Part shown: positions 50,299 through 61,016 of the stretch, one piece after another
Layout of the letters: the number at the start of each line of letters is the position of its first letter
How positions within the stretch are numbered: position 1 is the stretch's first letter
Origin: Candidatus Brevefilum sp.
GTDB taxonomy: Bacteria; Chloroflexota; Anaerolineae; Anaerolineales; Anaerolineaceae
Assembly: GCA_029210815.1 (NCBI GenBank)
Contig: JARGGB010000003.1
Span: forward strand, 1-64,000
Direction: 5' to 3'
DNA: 64,000 bases
Notes under the pieces: model-generated
Seen by the model: the letters and a program-made list of their open reading frames with translations, nothing else
What the model was told of the DNA's origin: nothing
Database searches by the model: none
Position numbers and translations under genes: made by a program

Positions 50299-51582
50299 AT
50301 GTCAGAATTAGCAATACGTGTTGAAAACATATCAAAACAGTATCGCATTGGTTTAGCCCAGGAACGCCCAGACACCTTGCGAGACTTGTTAACGATGGGT
50401 TTTCGACGTTTCAAACATAAACTAAGCCGAAAAGGGAGCGGAAGATACGATGACCCCGGGCATATCTGGGCATTGAAAGATGTCTCCTTTGAGGTTGAAC
50501 GCGGCCAGGTTTTGGGGATTGTCGGTCGGAATGGCGCAGGGAAAAGCACGCTTCTAAAGATCCTTTCCCGTGTTACGGACCCGACGGAAGGCTATGGGGA
50601 AATTCATGGTCGTGTTGGCTCCTTGTTGGAAGTAGGCACGGGTTTTCATCCTGAACTTTCAGGAAGGGAAAACATCTACTTAAATGGCGCAATACTGGGC
50701 ATGCGCCGTGAAGAAATTAACCGGAAGTTTGACGAAATCGTTGAATTTTCCGAAGTTGGTAAATTTATTGACACCCCGGTCAAACGTTTTTCGAGCGGCA
50801 TGTATTTAAGGCTGGCTTTTGCCGTTGCTGCCCATCTGGAACCGGAGATCCTGGTTGTGGATGAGGTTCTGGCGGTCGGTGATGCTGAATTCCAGCGCAA
50901 ATGCCTGGGGAAGATGAACGATGTCGCCCAGGAAGGCAGGACGGTTTTATTCGTCAGCCATAATATGTCCGCCATACTGCGCCTGACGCAAGAAACCATT
51001 GTTCTTGACCAGGGCAAGATTGTATTACGGGCGCCAACGCCAGAAGCTGTGGACCATTACCTGAACATGGGCTTGACCAAGCAGGGGGAACGTTTTTGGA
51101 CGGAGGAAGAATTGGGCGGCAAATCGGACGCCTTCAAGCCAGCGGCATTGCGGGTTTTGAACACGGGTGGCAAAGTCGTTGACACCGTCAACGCTGCTGA
51201 AGGTTTTTCTGTCGAATTTGAGTATCAGCTAACAGAAGCAATCAGCGGTTTAAGAGTTGGTTTGTATATGATGACCACCCGTGGGGAGTATGTTTTCACC
51301 ACCTTTGATACCGATGATCCTGAGCTTTACCAGGAATACAGCCTTCGACCCGCCGGGTATTATATGAGTAAATGCCATATTCCGCCGAATTTGATGAATG
51401 AGGGACGTTTCATATTGGGCTTGAACGCCAGTGTCTATCGCATTCGAAGATATTTTCAAGAAGATAAAGCATTAACCTTCACCGTGGATGCAACAGGTGC
51501 CCCGGGGACCCATTGGCCAGAACAGCGATTGGGACCTGTGCGTCCTCAATTTGACTGGTACATTGAGCACAAAGAAAAATAA
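50299..51582 (+). CDS. Polysaccharide ABC exporter ATPase with C-terminal Wzt-like domain
   Basis: GIVGRNGAGKSTLLKILSRVTDPTEGYGEIHGRVGSLLEVGTGFHPELSGRENIYLNGAILGM plus ~170-aa C-terminal extension. Confidence 0.92.
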   Translation: MSELAIRVENISKQYRIGLAQERPDTLRDLLTMGFRRFKHKLSRKGSGRYDDPGHIWALKDVSFEVERGQVLGIVGRNGAGKSTLLKILSRVTDPTEGYGEIHGRVGSLLEVGTGFHPELSGRENIYLNGAILGMRREEINRKFDEIVEFSEVGKFIDTPVKRFSSGMYLRLAFAVAAHLEPEILVVDEVLAVGDAEFQRKCLGKMNDVAQEGRTVLFVSHNMSAILRLTQETIVLDQGKIVLRAPTPEAVDHYLNMGLTKQGERFWTEEELGGKSDAFKPAALRVLNTGGKVVDTVNAAEGFSVEFEYQLTEAISGLRVGLYMMTTRGEYVFTTFDTDDPELYQEYSLRPAGYYMSKCHIPPNLMNEGRFILGLNASVYRIRRYFQEDKALTFTVDATGAPGTHWPEQRLGPVRPQFDWYIEHKEK

Positions 51583-51584
51583 TT

Positions 51585-53168
51585 ATGGAAAAACGTGCGA
51601 TCAAAAAAGTTCTAGGCGAACTGCCTTATACCGTTGAACTCTACTGGCAGCTCATCCAGCGGCACAAGCCCTGGCAGGCGCATTTCAATCTTGACTTCCT
51701 TGAAGCAGAATTAGCCGAGGCTGTTGCACAGGTGCAGCCCTTTGTTGAAAAAGCCCCGCGAGGCAAACGGATTTTTATTTTTGCGTCCCTTCATTATTGG
51801 ATCGAGTATTCAACTTTCCTGGCGCTTGCACTGGCAGGAAAGGGGCACCAGGTGACATTTTCTTACATGCCCTATGGCAGCTGGGATAAACCGATCGAGA
51901 AGTTTGACCTTCGAGGGCAAAATTTATATGCTCGCCAGGTATTAAGCCGGGCAGCTTCAGCAATAAAAATACAATCTTTGCTGGATATTCAGCCTTTATC
52001 AAGAAATTTACCGGTCGAATTAGAAGCTGCTGTAGAGGAAGTGAGCACTTTTGATACCCAGTACACCTTGCAAGTTGAGGATATTGACACCAGCAATCCC
52101 CTCTACCAGCTCCGATATGAACGCAACAATGAAGCCGCATTGAATGGGCGGGCATGGCTGTCGGCGCATAAACCGGATGTGGTCATATTGCCCAACGGTA
52201 CCATTCAGGAGATGGGCGTCCTGTTCAGGGTGGCGAAATATTTAAAGATTCCAACAGTCACCTTTGAATTTGGCGATAAGCGTGAACATATCTGGCTGGC
52301 GCAAGACTCAGAGATTATGCGCCATGAGACGGACAGCCTGTGGAATGCACGTGGTGATCAAGCCCTTGATGAAGCTCAGCTTGAGCAATTGCATGCCTTG
52401 TTCTCTGCACGTGTGGATGCAAAAACATGGAAAAATTTCACACGGAAATGGCAGGACACACCAACAAAAGGCGGCGCGTTTATCAGGAAAAAACTGAATC
52501 TGGATGATCGCCCTGTTGTTCTTTTAGCAACCAATGTCCTTGGGGACAGCTTAACCCTTGATCGCCAGGTCTTCAGTAAAACGATGGCGGATTGGATTGA
52601 GAAAAGTGTGCGTTTTTTTGTTGATCGCAAAGATGTCCAGCTTTTAATCCGCGTGCATCCCGGTGAAATGCTGACACACGGCACATCCATGGTCGATGTT
52701 GTTAAGGCTGAACTCGAGGAAATCCCTGAGCATATTCACCTGATTGAGCCAGATGAAAAAATTAACACCTATGACATCATGGATATTGCTGACTTAGGGA
52801 TGGTTTATACGACAACCGTTGGTTTAGAAATGGCAATGCGCGGCATCCCTGTGATTGTTGCAGGACAAACGCATTACAGAAATCGCGGATTTACCCATGA
52901 TCCCGTTACCTGGGAAAGCTATTTTGACACTCTAAATGGACTATTAGGAGATTTGGCTACTGCGCCTTTATCCCAGGATCAAATTGAACTTGCATGGCGC
53001 TATGCTTATTTATTCTTTTTTGAATTTCCCAAGCCTTTCCCGTGGCATTTGGTTGACCTCAAGAAGGATATTAAATCAAGACCCCTGGGCTTTGTCCTGG
53101 GTGAAGAAGGACAGCAGCGTTACGACCAAACCTTTGAGTATCTCACCGGAACCCCGCTTAAGTGGTAA
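51585..53168 (+). CDS. Surface polysaccharide biosynthesis protein (GT-B/capsule-like)
   Basis: VQLLIRVHPGEM...HLIEPDEKINTYDIMDIADLGMVYTTTVGLEMAMRGIPVIVAG. Confidence 0.6.
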   Translation: MEKRAIKKVLGELPYTVELYWQLIQRHKPWQAHFNLDFLEAELAEAVAQVQPFVEKAPRGKRIFIFASLHYWIEYSTFLALALAGKGHQVTFSYMPYGSWDKPIEKFDLRGQNLYARQVLSRAASAIKIQSLLDIQPLSRNLPVELEAAVEEVSTFDTQYTLQVEDIDTSNPLYQLRYERNNEAALNGRAWLSAHKPDVVILPNGTIQEMGVLFRVAKYLKIPTVTFEFGDKREHIWLAQDSEIMRHETDSLWNARGDQALDEAQLEQLHALFSARVDAKTWKNFTRKWQDTPTKGGAFIRKKLNLDDRPVVLLATNVLGDSLTLDRQVFSKTMADWIEKSVRFFVDRKDVQLLIRVHPGEMLTHGTSMVDVVKAELEEIPEHIHLIEPDEKINTYDIMDIADLGMVYTTTVGLEMAMRGIPVIVAGQTHYRNRGFTHDPVTWESYFDTLNGLLGDLATAPLSQDQIELAWRYAYLFFFEFPKPFPWHLVDLKKDIKSRPLGFVLGEEGQQRYDQTFEYLTGTPLKW

Positions 53169-53408
53169 GTGCATTTATATTTTTTTTATTGATCTTTTTC
53201 CCTAAAAAATCCCACTTGTTGTTTGAAATGCTTGCCCAATAGGTCATTGGCTGGGATAATAAAAGCTTGTCTGGGAAAGGATTATTTGTTCTCCCTGAAA
53301 CGATTTTGTGGATTTTGAGAAATTGACGTTTTTCCAGAAGACCCTAAGTGAATAGAACCGCCTATGCTAATTTGACGCGGACCAATTATAATGACTGCAG
53401 GTAAATAA

Positions 53409-54317
53409 ATGATGACTAAAGAAGACTCGAAAAAGGATGTTAAAGAATTTTTCAACCAGGTCGGCTGGAAACTCATAGACCAATCCCTGTATCAAAACGC
53501 TCAATTTGAGGATTTGCGACCCGTATCAAAAGAATACATCCATCGCTGCCATATGAGGGTCAATAAACATCTCTCGCCAAAGGGGCGTTTCTTCCTGGAT
53601 GCAGGGTCAGGGCCGGTACAATATCCAGAATACCTGACGTACTCTGAAGATTATGATGCCCGTGTATGTATGGACATTTCTATTGTAGCATTGCAGGAAG
53701 CAAGGAAGCGGTTAGGGGATCACGGCAGGTATATTGTTGGAGATATTGCTCGTCTACCTTTCAAAAAGGATGCTTTTGACGGGATCGTTTCCTTGCACAC
53801 GATTCATCACGTCTCAATGGAAGACAAATTGCCTGCCTACGAGGAGCTTTATCGAACACTGACCCCTGGTCACTCGATGGTGGTTGTTAATGGCTGGACG
53901 AAAGCGCCCCTGATGACCCGGCTTTCACCTTTTATGGACTTTATGAAACGCTTTAGGGGTTGGTGGCTGCGAAAAGTTAAAAAACAGCCATTAAAAGGTG
54001 CTGAGGCTATGGATAAGGCGGCGGATTTGAGCGAAGCCGCAGAAGCAGAGACGACAAAGCCGCCAGAAGGGACATATGTGCAAAAACTGACTGCAGCCTG
54101 GCTGACACAGGCTTTAGAGGGAAGAATGGATTACGAAATTCTTGTCTGGCGCAGCGTCAGTGTTCGGTTCTTACGCTCTGTAATTTACCCGGATTGGGGT
54201 GGACGTTTTTGGCTCAAGGTCTTGTTCTTGCTCGAGGAGATATTCCCCCGTCTTTTGGGACGCATTGGGCAGTATCCCCTGGTCGTTGTCAATAAACCTC
54301 CAGAAGAAAAGAAATAA
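53409..54317 (+). CDS. SAM-dependent methyltransferase
   Basis: FFLDAGSGPVQYPEYL; VGDIARLPFKKDAFDGIVSLHTIHHV. Confidence 0.82.
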   Translation: MMTKEDSKKDVKEFFNQVGWKLIDQSLYQNAQFEDLRPVSKEYIHRCHMRVNKHLSPKGRFFLDAGSGPVQYPEYLTYSEDYDARVCMDISIVALQEARKRLGDHGRYIVGDIARLPFKKDAFDGIVSLHTIHHVSMEDKLPAYEELYRTLTPGHSMVVVNGWTKAPLMTRLSPFMDFMKRFRGWWLRKVKKQPLKGAEAMDKAADLSEAAEAETTKPPEGTYVQKLTAAWLTQALEGRMDYEILVWRSVSVRFLRSVIYPDWGGRFWLKVLFLLEEIFPRLLGRIGQYPLVVVNKPPEEKK

Positions 54318-54365
54318 GAAATCGCAAGTAAAGTATAATTTTGTCAAAACCCCAGGAGTGATACT

Positions 54366-55373
54366 ATGGATTGGAAAGATAAAAGCGTATTGGTAACCGG
54401 TGGGACGGGTTCTTTTGGCCGAAAATTTGTTGAGGTCATGATGAAATCCTACCATCCCCACCGCTTGATCGTTTACAGCCGTGACGAACTCAAGCAGCAT
54501 GAAATGCGCACGTCCGGTTTAGACTATCCAAACTTACGCTATTTTATTGGCGATGTGCGCGACTTGCCAAGGTTAACGCGCGCTTTTAATGGTGTTGATA
54601 TTGTTGTCCACGCAGCCGCACTCAAACAGGTACCGGCTTGTGAATATAATCCGATGGAAGCAGTTAAGACCAACATTTTGGGCAGCAGCAATGTTGTTGA
54701 CGCTGCGCTGGATGCAGGCGTCGAAAAGGTTCTTGCATTGAGCACGGATAAGGCGGTCAACCCGGTGAATTTGTACGGTGCAACAAAACTGGCTGCAGAA
54801 AAATTAATGGTTCAGAGCAACGCTTATGCCGGCGGGATGACAACCCGATTTAGCTGTGTTCGCTATGGCAATGTGGTTGGTTCACGCGGCAGCGTTGTTC
54901 CATTGTTCATTCAGCAGCGATCCAAAGGCGAAATCACCCTGACGGATGAGCGCATGACACGATTCTGGATTTCACTGGACCAGGGTGTTCAATTTGTGAT
55001 TCGATGTATTGAAGAAATGCAGGGCGGTGAGGTCTTTGTCCCAAAGATCCCCAGCATGAAGATGGTCGACCTGGCGCATGCCCTTGCCCCGAGTGCTGAG
55101 ATTAAAATTATTGGCATTCGTCCCGGCGAAAAGCTTCATGAAGTCTTGATCTCAGAGGATGAAGCGCGTTCAACCATTGAGCTGGAAGATATGTATGTTG
55201 TACAGCCGGCAGCGGCATTATGGTTTGGTCACGCATGGTCAGAAGCTGGCAAACCACTGCCTGACGGCTACCACTACGCCAGCGATAATAATGAAGATTG
55301 GCTAACCGTTGATGAGATCCACAAAATGGTCGCGCCAATTGAGATAAAAATGGAGAAAGGCATGCGCGCATAA
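54366..55373 (+). CDS. UDP-GlcNAc 4,6-dehydratase-like SDR (PseB/CapE/WbjB group)
   Basis: KSVLVTGGTGSFGRKFVEVMM; YSRDELKQHEM; DIVVHAAALKQVPACEYNPMEAVKTNILGS. Confidence 0.92.
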   Translation: MDWKDKSVLVTGGTGSFGRKFVEVMMKSYHPHRLIVYSRDELKQHEMRTSGLDYPNLRYFIGDVRDLPRLTRAFNGVDIVVHAAALKQVPACEYNPMEAVKTNILGSSNVVDAALDAGVEKVLALSTDKAVNPVNLYGATKLAAEKLMVQSNAYAGGMTTRFSCVRYGNVVGSRGSVVPLFIQQRSKGEITLTDERMTRFWISLDQGVQFVIRCIEEMQGGEVFVPKIPSMKMVDLAHALAPSAEIKIIGIRPGEKLHEVLISEDEARSTIELEDMYVVQPAAALWFGHAWSEAGKPLPDGYHYASDNNEDWLTVDEIHKMVAPIEIKMEKGMRA

Positions 55374-56290
55374 TGCGTTTGCTGGTTACCGGTGTCAGCG
55401 GTCTTTTGGGCTTGAATTTGGGTCTTCTGGCGCATCATTTGGGGTACGAGGTTATTGGGCTGGTACATTCGCATCAACTGCAAGGCGTCCCATTTAAAAT
55501 TGAAGCAGTTGACCTTTTAGAAACACCAAAAGCGCTTGACACTATAAAGGGCTTGCAGCCTGATGCGATTATCCACTGCGCTGCAATTGCCAATTTGCAT
55601 CAAGCCGAGAAGTTCCCGGATCTTGCACTAACATTAAATGCCGACGTACCGGGGGAACTTGCCGAAGCCGCTTTTGAATGGGGTTTCCCTTTTTTGCATA
55701 TTTCGACTGACGCAATTTTCGACGGAGAAAAAGGTGCATACGTTGAAACCGATCCCCCAAATCCATTGAGCGTCTATGCCCGCAGCAAACTGGCTGGTGA
55801 GCACCGTGTTCAAGAAGTAAATCCAAACGCCCTGATTGCCAGGGTGGTTTTTTATGGTTGGAGTCTTTCAGGGAATCGCAGTTTATCTGAATTTTTTTAT
55901 AATAACTTAAAGAACCAGGTGCCGCATAAGGGATTCATTGACACCTTTTTCAGCCCGCTCTACGTGGAGGATTTGGTTGAAGTCTTGCTTGAAATGCTTG
56001 AGAAAAATCTAAAGGGTGTGTATCATGTGGTTAGCCCGGAGCATTTGAGCAAGTATGAATTTGGTGTCAGGATTGCAGAAAAATTTGGTTTTGATCCAAA
56101 CCTGGTCCAGCCCATTAAAATGAGCGAGATGAAGCGTGAAGCCCCACGTTCGCTAAAACTCATATTGGATCCTGGAAAAGTACAAAAAGACCTTGGTCAT
56201 CCGCTGCCCTCTGTGGAGGGCGGTATTGATCGATTATATCAACGATGGCAGGAAGGCTATCATCTAAAACTTCAGCGTTTTTCATGTTGA
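55373..56290 (+). CDS. RmlD-like sugar-nucleotide reductase (SDR)
   Basis: RLLVTGVSGLLGLNLGLLA; DAIIHCAAIANLHQAEKFPDLALTLNADVPGELA; STDAIFDGEKG. Confidence 0.85.
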   Translation: MRLLVTGVSGLLGLNLGLLAHHLGYEVIGLVHSHQLQGVPFKIEAVDLLETPKALDTIKGLQPDAIIHCAAIANLHQAEKFPDLALTLNADVPGELAEAAFEWGFPFLHISTDAIFDGEKGAYVETDPPNPLSVYARSKLAGEHRVQEVNPNALIARVVFYGWSLSGNRSLSEFFYNNLKNQVPHKGFIDTFFSPLYVEDLVEVLLEMLEKNLKGVYHVVSPEHLSKYEFGVRIAEKFGFDPNLVQPIKMSEMKREAPRSLKLILDPGKVQKDLGHPLPSVEGGIDRLYQRWQEGYHLKLQRFSC

Positions 56291-56320
56291 ATCATTTTCT
56301 TTTGAATTGAGAGGCGAGAT

Positions 56321-57391
56321 ATGACTTTAATAATTGGAAAAAATCTGATTGGGAAAGATCATCCAACGTATTTCATTGCAGATATTGCAGCAAATCACGA
56401 CGGGAGTTTAGAGCGTGCCAAGCTCTTGATACGTTTGGCAAAAGAAGCAGGGGCGGATGCGGCGAAATTCCAAAATTTCCAGGCACCAAAGATTGTTTCT
56501 GATTACGGATTCACACATATGAATGCCCAGGTTTCTCACCAGGCAAAATGGGAGAAATCAGTTACCGAGGTATACGCCTCAGCTTCGATCCCATTTGAAT
56601 GGACACCGATCCTCAAAGAAACCTGTGATGAGGTTGGCATTGACTATTTCTCGTCACCCTACGATTTTGAGGCGATTGATATGCTGGATTCCTATGTGCC
56701 GGCGTACAAAATCGGATCCGGTGATATCACCTGGATTGAAGCCTGTGAGAGGATCGCAAGCAAAGGCAAGCCCGTTCTGCTTGCCACGGGAGCGTCTGAT
56801 ATTAGCGATGTTCAGCGAGCAGTGCATGCCATCGTAAACATAAACCCTCAACTGGTTTTGATGCAGTGTAATACAAACTACACCGCAGCAGATGGCAATT
56901 TTGACAATATCCATTTGCTTGTCCTCAAAACCTACCAAAATATGTTCCCGCAACTGGTTCTGGGATTATCAGACCACACCCACGGGCATGCCACCGTTCT
57001 GGGCGCCGTTGCTTTAGGCGCAAGGGTGATTGAGAAGCATTTTACTGATGACAATAATCGTGTCGGGCCCGATCATCCCTTTGCTATGAACCCTCAAACC
57101 TGGGCGGAAATGGTTACAGCCACCCGCCAGCTGGAGCGTGCACTGGGCTCAGGGGATAAATTTGTCGCAGATAACGAGCAGGAGACGGTGATCATCCAGA
57201 GGCGCTGCCTCCGGGCTGCCCGGGCAATTCAACGCGGCGAAACGATGATGCGCGATATGATCGAAGTTCTCAGGCCGGCAACACAGGGTGCGATCATGCC
57301 CTATGAAATTGAAGATCTGCTTGGGTTGAGAGCTATAGAACAAATTCCTGCCGGGCAGGAATTGCGCTGGACCCAGTTTGGTAATCCCTAA
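56321..57391 (+). CDS. NeuB-like N-acylneuraminate/pseudaminate/legionaminate synthase with SAF domain
   Basis: YFIADIAANHDGSLERAKLLIRLAKEAGADAAKFQNF; DYFSSPYDFEAIDML; GLSDHTHGHATVLGAVALGARVIEKHFT; RRCLRAARAIQRGE. Confidence 0.93.
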   Translation: MTLIIGKNLIGKDHPTYFIADIAANHDGSLERAKLLIRLAKEAGADAAKFQNFQAPKIVSDYGFTHMNAQVSHQAKWEKSVTEVYASASIPFEWTPILKETCDEVGIDYFSSPYDFEAIDMLDSYVPAYKIGSGDITWIEACERIASKGKPVLLATGASDISDVQRAVHAIVNINPQLVLMQCNTNYTAADGNFDNIHLLVLKTYQNMFPQLVLGLSDHTHGHATVLGAVALGARVIEKHFTDDNNRVGPDHPFAMNPQTWAEMVTATRQLERALGSGDKFVADNEQETVIIQRRCLRAARAIQRGETMMRDMIEVLRPATQGAIMPYEIEDLLGLRAIEQIPAGQELRWTQFGNP

Positions 57392-57420
57392 AATCACACC
57401 CCTGTCATAAGGATAATAAA

Positions 57421-58512
57421 ATGCGTGTGCTTTATTTCACGGAAGGGGACAGCCCACATGATCAGCGCTTTTTACGCGCCCTTTCTGGAACGGCTCATAA
57501 TGTTTATGCCTTAAGGCAAAAAGAATGCACTCCAACCACACCAGATGGAATTGTTGAATTAGATTGGCCTGGCGGTCAACCCAATTGGCGCTATTGGGGT
57601 GGATGGGAAAAGGCTTTAATCCAATTTCAAAAGATCCTGGATGAAATTCAACCAGATGTCGTTCATGCAGGACCCATACAGGGACCTGCCTTGTTGACTG
57701 CGCTTTCAGGTTTTCAGAACCTGGTGACCATGTCCTGGGGGTCAGACATATTAGCACGGGCACAGCGCAGCCCCTGGACACGGTGTGCAACAAAATATGC
57801 TCTTGATCACACAAAAGTGTTTTTAGGCGACTGCCAAACTGTGATTGACGCGGCAAAAACTTACGGCTTTCCCGAAGAAAGAAGCCTTCGTTTTCCATGG
57901 GGCGTTGACCTTCAACATTTTTCACCCCAAAATGGAAAAGCTGAAGGAGAGGCATTGCGGAGAAGCCTGGGATGGGACGATAAATTTATCATTCTGTGCA
58001 ATAGAAGCTGGTATCCAATTTACGGTGTGGATGTTCTTGCAAAAGCTTTTGTGGCAAGCGCAGAGGAGAATAACGAATTACGATTGCTGCTTGTGGGCGA
58101 TGGACCCCAATCCGATTATATCCACAGTATTCTAGTCCCTGTTGAGGATAAGGCGCATTTTCCCGGCTGGGAGGATCAAACGGATTTGCCAGGCGTCTAT
58201 TGTGGGGCAGACCTTTTTGTTAGCCCCTCGCATTGTGATGGCTCATCCATCTCATTACTTGAAGCCCTGGCATGCGGACGTCCCGTGCTGGTTTCGGATA
58301 TACCCTCGAATAAGGAATGGATCAAGCCGGGAGAGACAGGTGAACTTTTCACCGATGGAGATCCGGCAGCATTAATAGAAAAAATCTTATTGATGGCAGG
58401 TCATTTTGATCTGGCGCATTACGGCGAGAATGCGAGGTTTTTGGCCGAGGCGCAAGCAGATTGGGATCAAAACTTCGAAAAATTATTGCAGGCTTATCAT
58501 ATGGCTTTGTGA
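57421..58512 (+). CDS. GT4-type glycosyltransferase
   Basis: FVSPSHCDGSSISLLEALACGRPVLVSDIPSNKEWI. Confidence 0.88.
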   Translation: MRVLYFTEGDSPHDQRFLRALSGTAHNVYALRQKECTPTTPDGIVELDWPGGQPNWRYWGGWEKALIQFQKILDEIQPDVVHAGPIQGPALLTALSGFQNLVTMSWGSDILARAQRSPWTRCATKYALDHTKVFLGDCQTVIDAAKTYGFPEERSLRFPWGVDLQHFSPQNGKAEGEALRRSLGWDDKFIILCNRSWYPIYGVDVLAKAFVASAEENNELRLLLVGDGPQSDYIHSILVPVEDKAHFPGWEDQTDLPGVYCGADLFVSPSHCDGSSISLLEALACGRPVLVSDIPSNKEWIKPGETGELFTDGDPAALIEKILLMAGHFDLAHYGENARFLAEAQADWDQNFEKLLQAYHMAL

Positions 58513-58574
58513 ATTTTGTTTCTGGTGATGATTGCATTAGAATTTAAATCACAGATCAATAGAAAAGAAAAAGA

Positions 58575-59300
58575 ATGCAGGTTAACCTAATGAATAAAAA
58601 GAAAAAAGCTTTATTTGCTTCCATTTGTTTGGTATTAATGCTGACAATCATGGCCTGTCACATCCCATTGATCAGCCGTGCAACTAGCCCTGAAACTAAG
58701 GCGGTTGGAAATACCCCCACAGAAACAGTTGAACAACAGCCAACGGAAGAAGCAGAAACCGCAGCTCTGCTGCAAGAAAAGGTATATCAGGATAATGGGG
58801 TTGAGATGACATTGCCAGCGACCTTTGTTTTGAGTGACGTTGAAAATGATTTCGAATCTCTCATGAATCAAGGTCAGTCACTTGGGGAGGAACAGGCTCA
58901 AACAATAAAGGGAATCTTTGAACATTATAAAGAAGATATCCTTATGTGGGCTTATGATCCTGTGGGTGATGGTCAATACGGCACTGGTTTGCTGGTGATG
59001 AAAAATGACCAATTCGCCGGAATGTCATTGATGCTCATTTCTACATTTGCCAAATCGATCATTGGTGATCAGCTAGATCTTGTGGATCAAGAACGCATAA
59101 AGATGGACGACCGGGATGTCCTGAGATTTGAGACATCGACCGGGGACCTGGGCGTAAAGAGTTCCCAGGCGTTTTACATCTTCAATGAATCGGGCAAGTT
59201 GTGGATCATTGCATTTTTCACAGATTCTGACCAAATCCAGGAATCTTTGCTGGAATTTGATCGGGCTGTGGAATCCTTTGAATTTGTTGGGGATGAGTGA
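58575..59300 (+). CDS. Predicted lipoprotein of unknown function
   Basis: LMLTIMAC lipobox-like signal; no recognised domain. Confidence 0.6.
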   Translation: MQVNLMNKKKKALFASICLVLMLTIMACHIPLISRATSPETKAVGNTPTETVEQQPTEEAETAALLQEKVYQDNGVEMTLPATFVLSDVENDFESLMNQGQSLGEEQAQTIKGIFEHYKEDILMWAYDPVGDGQYGTGLLVMKNDQFAGMSLMLISTFAKSIIGDQLDLVDQERIKMDDRDVLRFETSTGDLGVKSSQAFYIFNESGKLWIIAFFTDSDQIQESLLEFDRAVESFEFVGDE

Positions 59301-59309
59301 GATAAGCAA

Positions 59310-60083
59310 ATGTTAAGAACCAGAGATCCCGGGGTGATAGCAATTATCCAGGCACGGATGGGGTCCAGCCGTCTGCCGGGAAAAGTCTTGCTGGATATTG
59401 GCGGTGAAACCATGCTTTATCGGGTTATTGTCCGCGCCAGGCGAGCTCAATTTGTAGGGCAGGTTGTGGTGGCGACAACAACAGACCCGAGCGATGACCC
59501 TGTCGAAGCTTTTTGCAAATCAAAGGGTTTTCCCTGCTTTCGGGGTGATCCCTTTGATGTGCTGGATCGCTATTACCAGGCTGCGCGCCTGTATGGCGGC
59601 AGCACGATTGTGCGCCTTACCGCAGACTGTCCATTGATCGATCCGGCGGAGATTGATCGGACCGTGCAAGCTTTTTTCCAGGCAGACGTAGATTTTGCAG
59701 CCAACCGCCTTCCACCTCCCATGAAGCGCACCACGCCGATCGGGATGGACACGGAGGTCGTTAGCAGTAAGGCACTTAATATTGCATGGCAAGAAGCTGA
59801 GGAAAAATATGCCCGGGAGCATGTGATGCCCTATCTATACGAGACCCCTGGGCGATTTAAAATCTTGCTTGTGAATCACGATCCTGATTTGAGCCATTTA
59901 CGATTGACGGTTGATACGCCGGAGGATTTAGCCTTAGTGAGAAAAATTTACCATCATTTTGATAACAGCGATGATTTTTCGTTGACTGAAATAATTGATT
60001 TTCTATATGATTCACCAGAATTGTTAGATATTAATGCAAATGTGACGCATAAAGGTTACCAGGACATTGACCAACGCGCGTAA
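59310..60083 (+). CDS. SpsF-like cytidylyltransferase family protein
   Basis: VIAIIQARMGSSRLPGKVLLDIGGETMLYRVI; STIVRLTADCPLIDP. Confidence 0.9.
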   Translation: MLRTRDPGVIAIIQARMGSSRLPGKVLLDIGGETMLYRVIVRARRAQFVGQVVVATTTDPSDDPVEAFCKSKGFPCFRGDPFDVLDRYYQAARLYGGSTIVRLTADCPLIDPAEIDRTVQAFFQADVDFAANRLPPPMKRTTPIGMDTEVVSSKALNIAWQEAEEKYAREHVMPYLYETPGRFKILLVNHDPDLSHLRLTVDTPEDLALVRKIYHHFDNSDDFSLTEIIDFLYDSPELLDINANVTHKGYQDIDQRA

Positions 60084-60091
60084 ACCGCCGG

Positions 60092-60100
60092 TGGTATAAT
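60092..60100 (+). promoter_or_regulatory. Extended -10 promoter element TGGTATAAT
   Basis: TGGTATAAT directly upstream of the methyltransferase gene. Confidence 0.5.
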
Positions 60101-60130
60101 GTGAAACCTTTTAAAAATAAAGAAGTGCAT

Positions 60131-61012
60131 ATGGATTGCTTGTTGTGTGGATCAGATCAAAAAAAAATCTTTACCCGCGTGGAATCATTTGGGTTTCCAT
60201 TGGTTTATTATCAGTGTAAAAATTGTGGTTTGATTTATCAGTCACGAAAAGAGAGTCAGGCTGCGAACCCGGAATTTTATCGGAGGACATATCGCAGAAT
60301 CTACCAGGCATGTGAGGAACCAACCCCAAAGGACCTTTGGGTTCAGGAGCAGCGCGCCCAGCACTTAAATGATATTCTCAGGTCTCATTTGGAAATCTTT
60401 CCTGAGAAAGTTTTGGATATCGGTGCGTCTGCAGGTATTTTACTGCAGCAATTTCGAAACTCATTTGGCAGTGAGGTGGTTGGTGTGGAGCCGGGAGATG
60501 CTTACCGTGCTTACGCAGAAGAGTCTGACATTGAAATGAAGGAGTCGATAGGGGCTTTGTTAGCATCTGAGCATGGGAAATTTGACCTGGTCAGCATGAG
60601 CCATGTTTTGGAGCACCTGACAGAGCCTGTGGAAGACCTCAAAAGAATAAAATTGGAATTATTGAAAGACGGGGGAATCTTGCTGCTGGAAGTTCCTAAT
60701 TTTTATGCCCACGACAGTTACGAGCTGGCTCATTTAGCCTGTTATACGCCCCATACACTGCGTGAAGTTCTGAAAAAAGCTGGTTTCAGATTGGTTTTTT
60801 TGAAAAGACATGGGGTGCCGCGATCAAAATTATTAAACTTGTATTTGACGGGTGTTGCAAAAGTATCGCCAGAAGCGCATGGGACAGTCGAAATTAAAAA
60901 TGATCGATTTGTTGGATTAAAACGAAATGTCAGCATGCTTTATCGTCGATTGATGCAGAAAATTTCCCCACATAAAGCCTGGCTGCCGATACCCGTTATT
61001 GATCAAGAGTGA
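60131..61012 (+). CDS. SAM-dependent methyltransferase with N-terminal zinc-binding motif
   Basis: MDCLLCGSDQ...YQCKNCGLIYQ; VLDIGASAGILLQQF; SMSHVLEHL. ATG at 60131 fits better than GTG at 60101, which abuts a -10 element. Confidence 0.85.
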   Translation: MDCLLCGSDQKKIFTRVESFGFPLVYYQCKNCGLIYQSRKESQAANPEFYRRTYRRIYQACEEPTPKDLWVQEQRAQHLNDILRSHLEIFPEKVLDIGASAGILLQQFRNSFGSEVVGVEPGDAYRAYAEESDIEMKESIGALLASEHGKFDLVSMSHVLEHLTEPVEDLKRIKLELLKDGGILLLEVPNFYAHDSYELAHLACYTPHTLREVLKKAGFRLVFLKRHGVPRSKLLNLYLTGVAKVSPEAHGTVEIKNDRFVGLKRNVSMLYRRLMQKISPHKAWLPIPVIDQE

Positions 61013-61016
61013 AATT

